From: Caldisericaceae bacterium
Lineage (GTDB): Bacteria; Calditrichota; Calditrichia; Calditrichales; Calditrichaceae
DNA: 20,057 bases
Assembly: GCA_021160885.1 (NCBI GenBank)
Contig: JAGHBR010000409.1
Span: 1 to 20,057 of the forward strand
Direction of reading: 5' to 3'
The translations under genes were made by a program, and so were the position numbers. Below the pieces are notes generated by a model. That model worked only from the letters and a program-made list of their open reading frames with translations. It had not been told where the DNA came from and searched no databases. Shown one piece after another: positions 16,066 through 20,057 of the stretch. The first letter of the stretch is position 1, and each line of letters opens with the position of its first letter.

Positions 16066-17433
16066 ATGACCAGGTTTGAAAAACATTTAGTCATTGTTGG
16101 CGGAAATGCAGCCGGGTTATCGGCTGGCCGACGGGCCAGGCGCAACGATTCCAATTTAAAAATTACAGTGCTGGAAAAATCGAATGTGGTTTCTTACGGG
16201 GCCTGCGGTTTACCTTATTACATTTCTGACGTGATCAGTCAGAAGGAAGAATTAATCGCCCTGCCCCTGGAAGCTTTGTTAAACGATGGAATTGACGTTA
16301 AAACCAATCATGAAGTAATTGAGATCAATCCTAAAAATAAAACCATTGTGGTCAAGTCTGCAACCTCCTCATTGCAAACAGTACACTATGATAAACTGGT
16401 GCTTGCTACCGGCGCCAGGCCATTGCTTCCAGATTTACCAGGCATTGATCTTGAAGGCGTTCACACAATCCGCTCTCTGGAAGGTGCGGCCGCATTAAAA
16501 CAGGAGCTACAATCTGGACGGCATAAATCGGCTGTCATCGTCGGTGGCGGCTACATTGGTCTGGAAATGGCAGAAGCCCTGACAAAACAGGGAGTCAAGG
16601 TTTCGGTTATCGAACAACAACCGCAAGTGTTGCCTTACATTGATTCCGAAATGGCCGCCTTGGTTCAACAATCACTCATTGAACACGGCGTGACGGTTAA
16701 AACATCCACAACCGCCCAAAGAATATTAGGCGATGGGAGCGTATCCGGTGTTGAAACGCATACTGGAGAAGTGCTGAACTGTTCACTGGTGATTGTTGCG
16801 ATTGGGGTGAAACCTAATGTGGAAATCGCCCAAAAGGCTGGCATTGCCCTGGGCGCCAGTGGAGCCATTCGCGTGGATGACCATTTGCGCACCAATGTAA
16901 TGAACATTTACGCAGCCGGGGATTGCACCGAGGTGAAGAACATCGTAACCAATAAGCATGATTACATCCCTCTGGGCACCACAGCTAATAAACAAGGCCG
17001 TGTAGCAGGGGACAATGCTTCTGGAAAACGCAGTCGTTTTCCGGGCGTGGTTGGCACATCGGCTGTTCAGGTGTTTAACCTGGAAATCGGGCGTGCAGGG
17101 ATTACAGAGAAAGAAGCCAGCCGCCTGCGGTTGCCGGTTAAGAGTGTTACGATTAAAGGGCGATCCAGAGCAGAATATTTTCCCGGTGGCAGTTCGGTTA
17201 CAGTTAAATTGATCTTTGATTTTTTAACAGGTCGCTTATTGGGTGCACAAATGATAGGAAGAGAAGGGGTGGCCAAACGGCTTGATGTATTTTCTACCGC
17301 TTTACAACAAAAACTGACGGTACAACAAATCAGTGAATTGGATTTGAGTTATGCACCACCCTTTGCACCAGTCTGGGATCCCATTTTAATTGCGGCAAAC
17401 CAGGCCCAAAAGCAGGTGATAAACAACTGGTAG
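16066..17433 (+). CDS. FAD-dependent CoA-disulfide / persulfide reductase-like oxidoreductase
   Basis: This 455-aa class III flavoprotein disulfide reductase has an N-terminal FAD fold (HLVIVGGNAAGLSAGRRARR). It has one active-site cysteine, Cys47, in SYGACGLPYYISDVI. The NAD(P)H fold is AVIVGGGYIGLEMAEALTKQ, the second FAD motif is NIYAAGDCTEV, and the C-terminal dimerisation segment is YAPPFAPVWDPILIAANQA. The single-Cys motif and the PVWDP ending fit CoA-disulfide reductase, NAD(P)H sulfur/persulfide reductase or NADH oxidase. These cannot be separated by eye. There is no C-terminal rhodanese domain. The ATG at 16066 is preferred: the 21-codon in-frame extension from a TTG at 16003 has no ribosome binding site and would precede the FAD fold with unrelated sequence. 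It is likely a cytoplasmic thiol-redox enzyme. Confidence 0.88.
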   Translation: MTRFEKHLVIVGGNAAGLSAGRRARRNDSNLKITVLEKSNVVSYGACGLPYYISDVISQKEELIALPLEALLNDGIDVKTNHEVIEINPKNKTIVVKSATSSLQTVHYDKLVLATGARPLLPDLPGIDLEGVHTIRSLEGAAALKQELQSGRHKSAVIVGGGYIGLEMAEALTKQGVKVSVIEQQPQVLPYIDSEMAALVQQSLIEHGVTVKTSTTAQRILGDGSVSGVETHTGEVLNCSLVIVAIGVKPNVEIAQKAGIALGASGAIRVDDHLRTNVMNIYAAGDCTEVKNIVTNKHDYIPLGTTANKQGRVAGDNASGKRSRFPGVVGTSAVQVFNLEIGRAGITEKEASRLRLPVKSVTIKGRSRAEYFPGGSSVTVKLIFDFLTGRLLGAQMIGREGVAKRLDVFSTALQQKLTVQQISELDLSYAPPFAPVWDPILIAANQAQKQVINNW

Positions 17434-17586
17434 AATCCGTCATTGCGGAAAATCACCGTAGGCGCTGGCTTTTCGCCCACCCAATCTTTCCATTATGAGA
17501 GAAAAACCAAAGCTTCTGGCTGTCAGTTTACAAAAGCCCGGGGCTTCTAAATCCATTCCCTTTCAAAAATCCAACGATTGCCCCAC

Positions 17587-18093
17587 CTAACTGGCCAGTG
17601 TTTGTTGTAAGTCCAATATTTGTCTATTCAAGAATTTTTCTAAAGCAGGTTTCCAGAAAAAACGATTTAAGATGCGGGCGGTCCAGCCTGGAACCTGATA
17701 ATGGATTTGCCATTGAATGCTGGTAGAACCATCTACCAGTTTTTTCAATGTAATCTGGGGATGAATATTTTTAAGAATCAATGGTTGAGCTTCACTCTGG
17801 ACAGGCATGAACAATATTTGATATTGCTTGTCATCTAATCTTAGCTGGTAGACTACAGAAACAGGTTGGTCATTTTCAAAATAGGTGAATCTGACAGTTT
17901 CCGGTTTTATCTGACCTGCAGGCAGTTCTGTTTCTGTTAGTTTTTTTACAATCAGTTTAAAGGCTGCCGGTTCGGGAATTTCAGTCGTCAGTTCAGCCGT
18001 CAGTGTAGTTTTCGATTCCGACGTAAAAAGCAAAGCCCAAAACGTGAATACGATTAAGGTATTGATCAAAAACAAAATACGTAAAAATTTCAT
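17587..18093 (-). CDS. Membrane-anchored SRPBCC (START/polyketide-cyclase-like) protein, function unknown
   Basis: This 168-aa protein has one N-terminal hydrophobic helix (FLRILFLINTLIVFTFWALL, about 3-22) and then a soluble domain outside the cytoplasm. The domain reads as a helix-grip fold: alternating strands such as TVRFTYFENDQPVSVVYQL and STSIQWQIHYQVPG, and a long C-terminal helix (FWKPALEKFLNRQILDLQQT). This resembles SRPBCC lipid/ligand-binding proteins. The call rests on pattern only; no catalytic residue is diagnostic. Its ATG overlaps the final TGA of the upstream redoxin frame (ATGA), so its translation was built to be coupled to that gene. No strong ribosome binding site of its own is visible, so the nonsense codons upstream may reduce its expression (inference). 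Confidence 0.65.
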   Translation of the reverse strand: MKFLRILFLINTLIVFTFWALLFTSESKTTLTAELTTEIPEPAAFKLIVKKLTETELPAGQIKPETVRFTYFENDQPVSVVYQLRLDDKQYQILFMPVQSEAQPLILKNIHPQITLKKLVDGSTSIQWQIHYQVPGWTARILNRFFWKPALEKFLNRQILDLQQTLAS

Positions 18094-18869
18094 TTCATCA
18101 AGATCATCTTCTTTGTTAATTGCTTACCGTTTGCTGACAATCGGTAAAAATAGACGCCCGAGGGCAATTCTTTTTGTGCGTCGTTGCGCCCATCCCAAAC
18201 CAATTGGTGTAATCCAGCCGAATAGTTGCCCCTGGCCAATTGTCATACTAATCTACCACCTGAATCGAAAATTTGCAATTCGATTTGCCGGGCTTCCGGT
18301 AAAACAAACTGTAAAGTTGTGTTAGGATTAAAGGGATTTGGGGAATTTTCCAGCAACTTAAAAGACTGGCTAATGGGCATTGGTTCTTAGATGGCTGTGG
18401 CCAATAACTGTTTAATCGTTTGATGAATTTATTGCAGCGGAACGCCTGAACCCTTAAAACGCAGGATTCCCTGCTGATCAATGACGGTACTATAATCATA
18501 AGGAATGTTGTAGGCCTGCATGGTTTTACTGCCATTTAGAAGTAAAGGATAGGTCAAAGGTGGATTGGTACTGTTTTTAAAATTCTCAACAAATTGCGCC
18601 GAGCCATCCCAACAATCAATCCCCAATACAATTACCTCATCACGTGAATATTTCTGATGAATTCCGGTTTCTGTGCTGCCCCCGGCAGCCTGGCAGTAAG
18701 GTCAGCTGTAACCGAACCAAAAAATGTAAACCACCATACCTTTGTAATCAGAGAGTGTGTGTTGATTGCCGTTAAGATCGGTTAAGGTAAAATGTGGTGC
18801 AGGGGCGTTTAAGTTTTGAGCCAGTAAAAAACTTGCGAACAGCAAGCTGATAAAAATGGTGCGGAGCAT
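18090..18869 (-). pseudogene. Thioredoxin-fold redoxin with C-terminal sorting domain, interrupted by four in-frame stops (possible selenoprotein N-terminal part)
   Basis: From an ATG at 18869 with AAAGGA upstream, one frame runs 259 codons to TGA at 18092-18090 with no indel. Residues 1-18 are a signal peptide (LRTIFISLLFASFLLAQ). Residues 20-146 are an AhpC/TlpA-like redoxin (APHFTLTDLNGNQHTLSDYK, VVYIFWFGYS, STVIDQQGILRFKGSGVPLQ). Residues 162-259 are a FlgD-like/T9SS-type sorting domain (ENSPNPFNPNTTLQFVLPEA, LPSGVYFYRLSANGKQL, KKMILMK). In-frame stops fall at codon 56 (TGA, 18704-18702), 147 (TAA, 18431-18429), 161 (TAA, 18389-18387) and 209 (TGA, 18245-18243). Codon 56 is the first Cys position of the CPYC motif, so it may encode selenocysteine. 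TAA cannot be Sec, so at best a 146-residue redoxin is made and the sorting tail is lost. The rest is most simply a recent pseudogene. Confidence 0.75.
18675..18689 (-). promoter_or_regulatory. bSECIS-like hairpin downstream of the in-frame TGA
   Basis: On the minus strand GCTGCC-GGG-GGCAGC forms a perfect 6-bp stem with a 3-nt loop. The apical loop begins 19 nt after the in-frame TGA (18704-18702), and its first base is G. As I recall the bacterial SECIS rules, these are a short stem, a small apical loop with G in its first two positions, and a loop roughly 16-37 nt after UGA. This hairpin fits all of them. It lies inside coding sequence, as bacterial SECIS elements do. Confidence 0.45.
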
Positions 18870-19012
18870 GTTGGTTCCTTTAATTTTGTTGCTTTAGATT
18901 TTTGAACGAAGTTTGAAAAGTTAAAATTCCACTCAAAAAAATAAACCATTTTATTGAAAGATATTCATGTTTGAATTAAACTTGTTTTTTAATAATGAAT
19001 AGAAAGGATTTT

Positions 19013-19921
19013 ATGGCACAGCGTAGCATTGCATTATTTGTCATTTTCTGGTTTTTGATTGCCTGTCCTAAAAATGAGCATGCTCTTGAAAATTACAAAG
19101 CGCAAATTGAACATTGGCAGCAAAAACGTCTGGCTCGTTTAAAAAGTGCTGAGGGCTGGTTAAGTTTAGCCGGTCTGTTCTGGCTAAAAGAAGGCGAAAA
19201 CACCTTTGGATTTGGACCAGGTCATAACATTCAATTTCCCGACGGTGAAAGCAATTTACGGCTGGGTAGTTTTATTTTGCAGCAAGGCAAGGTAAAAGTC
19301 CGCCTTAATCCCGAAGCCAGAGTTTTAGTGGATTCTGCACGGCTTCTTGAGAGTGATTTAAGAAATGATTTACAAGGCAAACCCACATTAATGGAGCGGG
19401 GCCGTTATTTGTGGTATGTGATTAAACGCGGAGATCGTTTTGGAATTCGGCTGAAAGATCGCCAGAGCCCTAACATCGCTAAATTGAAGAACATTCCTTG
19501 TTTTCCGGTTGCTCCTGTGTGGCACGTAAAGGCACAGTTTGTTGCTTACGATTTCATTAAAACGGTTCCGGTGCCAACGGTTTTGGGGACAAATGCGCCT
19601 TCCAAAAGTCCGGGGGAATTGCAATTCACCATCAATGGGCAAACCTTTCGGCTGCAAGCGCTGGCCGAATCACCCAATGAGCCTTTCTTCATCATCTTCT
19701 CAGATGAAACCAATGGTCAGGAAACTTATGGCGCCGGACGTTTCATTTATATTGATCCGACGGATACTAATGGCCAAACCTACATTGATTTTAACAAAGC
19801 CTACAACCCGCCCTGTGTTTTCACCGAATTTGCCACCTGCCCCCTGCCGCCGCCTCAAAATCATTTACCCATTCGGGTAACGGCAGGTGAAAAATTGCCT
19901 GAAGGTTTTGGCGAACATTAG
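19013..19921 (+). CDS. DUF1684 family lipoprotein
   Basis: This 302-aa protein belongs to DUF1684, whose biochemical role is unknown. The start chosen is ATG 19013, with AAAGGA a few bases upstream. The in-frame ATG at 18995 has no ribosome binding site, and its six codons contain that site. From 19013 the protein has a lipoprotein signal (QRSIALFVIFWFLIAC, lipidation Cys16). Conserved family landmarks are SAEGWLSLAGLFWLKEGENT near the N terminus, and GAGRFIYIDPTDTNGQTYID and YNPPCVFTEFATCPLPPP near the C terminus. The last includes two conserved cysteines. It is divergent from the broken redoxin gene (143-bp gap). It is probably an envelope protein anchored by lipid. Confidence 0.88.
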   Translation: MAQRSIALFVIFWFLIACPKNEHALENYKAQIEHWQQKRLARLKSAEGWLSLAGLFWLKEGENTFGFGPGHNIQFPDGESNLRLGSFILQQGKVKVRLNPEARVLVDSARLLESDLRNDLQGKPTLMERGRYLWYVIKRGDRFGIRLKDRQSPNIAKLKNIPCFPVAPVWHVKAQFVAYDFIKTVPVPTVLGTNAPSKSPGELQFTINGQTFRLQALAESPNEPFFIIFSDETNGQETYGAGRFIYIDPTDTNGQTYIDFNKAYNPPCVFTEFATCPLPPPQNHLPIRVTAGEKLPEGFGEH

Positions 19922-20057
19922 GTTTTCAAAGGCATTCTCAGCTTTAGATTAAGAAAAATAGCGCAGAAAATTTTTCACAGTTTGAAGTTTCTAAATCAAA
20001 AAAAAACGGATTTAATAACAGCAGAACAAATTAGGCGCTATGATTTTCTTGTTAGAG

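Noticed and set aside
17434..17586. Bidirectional terminator between the two convergent genes
   Set aside because: Only short stems (TCCG/CGGA, AAGCC/GGCTT) are present and no T-tract follows. Termination is expected here but not demonstrable.
20040..20057. ATG and open codons at the right edge as a new gene start
   Set aside because: Only six codons are visible and the ribosome binding site is poor. Nothing supports a gene.

Overview
The window comes from a moderate-GC, Gram-negative-type bacterium. A degraded redoxin gene at 18090-18869 ends in the 'NSPNPFNPNTTL...WDG...PSGVYFYRL...KMILMK' type of C-terminal sorting (FlgD-like/type IX secretion) domain. That domain is typical of the FCB group, and together with the gene mix it makes a Calditrichota-like (Caldithrix-type) genome my best guess. 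No rRNA or marker gene in the window confirms this.

Layout. Positions 1-4466 (minus strand) form one tight operon, cheW-cheR(TPR)-cheW-mcp-cheA, with cheA running off the left edge. The two CheW proteins and the TPR-tailed CheR resemble Wsp-like 'alternative function' chemosensory systems more than a classical flagellar set. After a 348-base divergent intergenic region holding a palindromic candidate operator, a plus-strand NAD-salvage pair follows: pncB (nicotinate phosphoribosyltransferase) and pncA (nicotinamidase). A macro-domain ADP-ribose/O-acetyl-ADP-ribose hydrolase comes next. Positions 7762-9786 encode a full-length periplasmic tail-specific protease (Prc). Positions 10261-14375 encode an RND efflux pair (lipoprotein membrane-fusion protein plus HAE1-type permease) with no outer-membrane channel gene beside it. 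Positions 14598-15785 encode an RlmI-type 23S rRNA cytosine methyltransferase, and 16066-17433 a CoA-disulfide/persulfide-reductase-like flavoprotein. On the minus strand, a membrane-anchored SRPBCC-like protein (17587-18093) is translationally coupled to the end of the broken redoxin frame. A DUF1684 lipoprotein (19013-19921, plus strand) closes the window.

Most unusual locus. The redoxin frame 18090-18869 is intact over 259 codons without any frameshift but contains four in-frame stops (TGA56, TAA147, TAA161, TGA209). The first TGA sits exactly at the first Cys of the thioredoxin CxxC motif. It is followed at the right distance by a GC-rich 6-bp/3-nt hairpin that fits a bacterial SECIS. The locus is therefore either a selenoprotein with a lost C-terminal sorting domain, or a pseudogene decaying by nonsense substitutions only.

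Intergenic structure. Two copies of a composite repeat lie about 7 kb apart, at 7501-7620 and 14416-14520. Each has a telomere-like TTAAGGG part followed by tandem GTYACNN heptamers. Two REP-like GC-rich hairpins and an 18-bp inverted repeat bracketing the macro-domain gene are also visible. I saw no tRNA, rRNA, CRISPR array, transposase or prophage gene.
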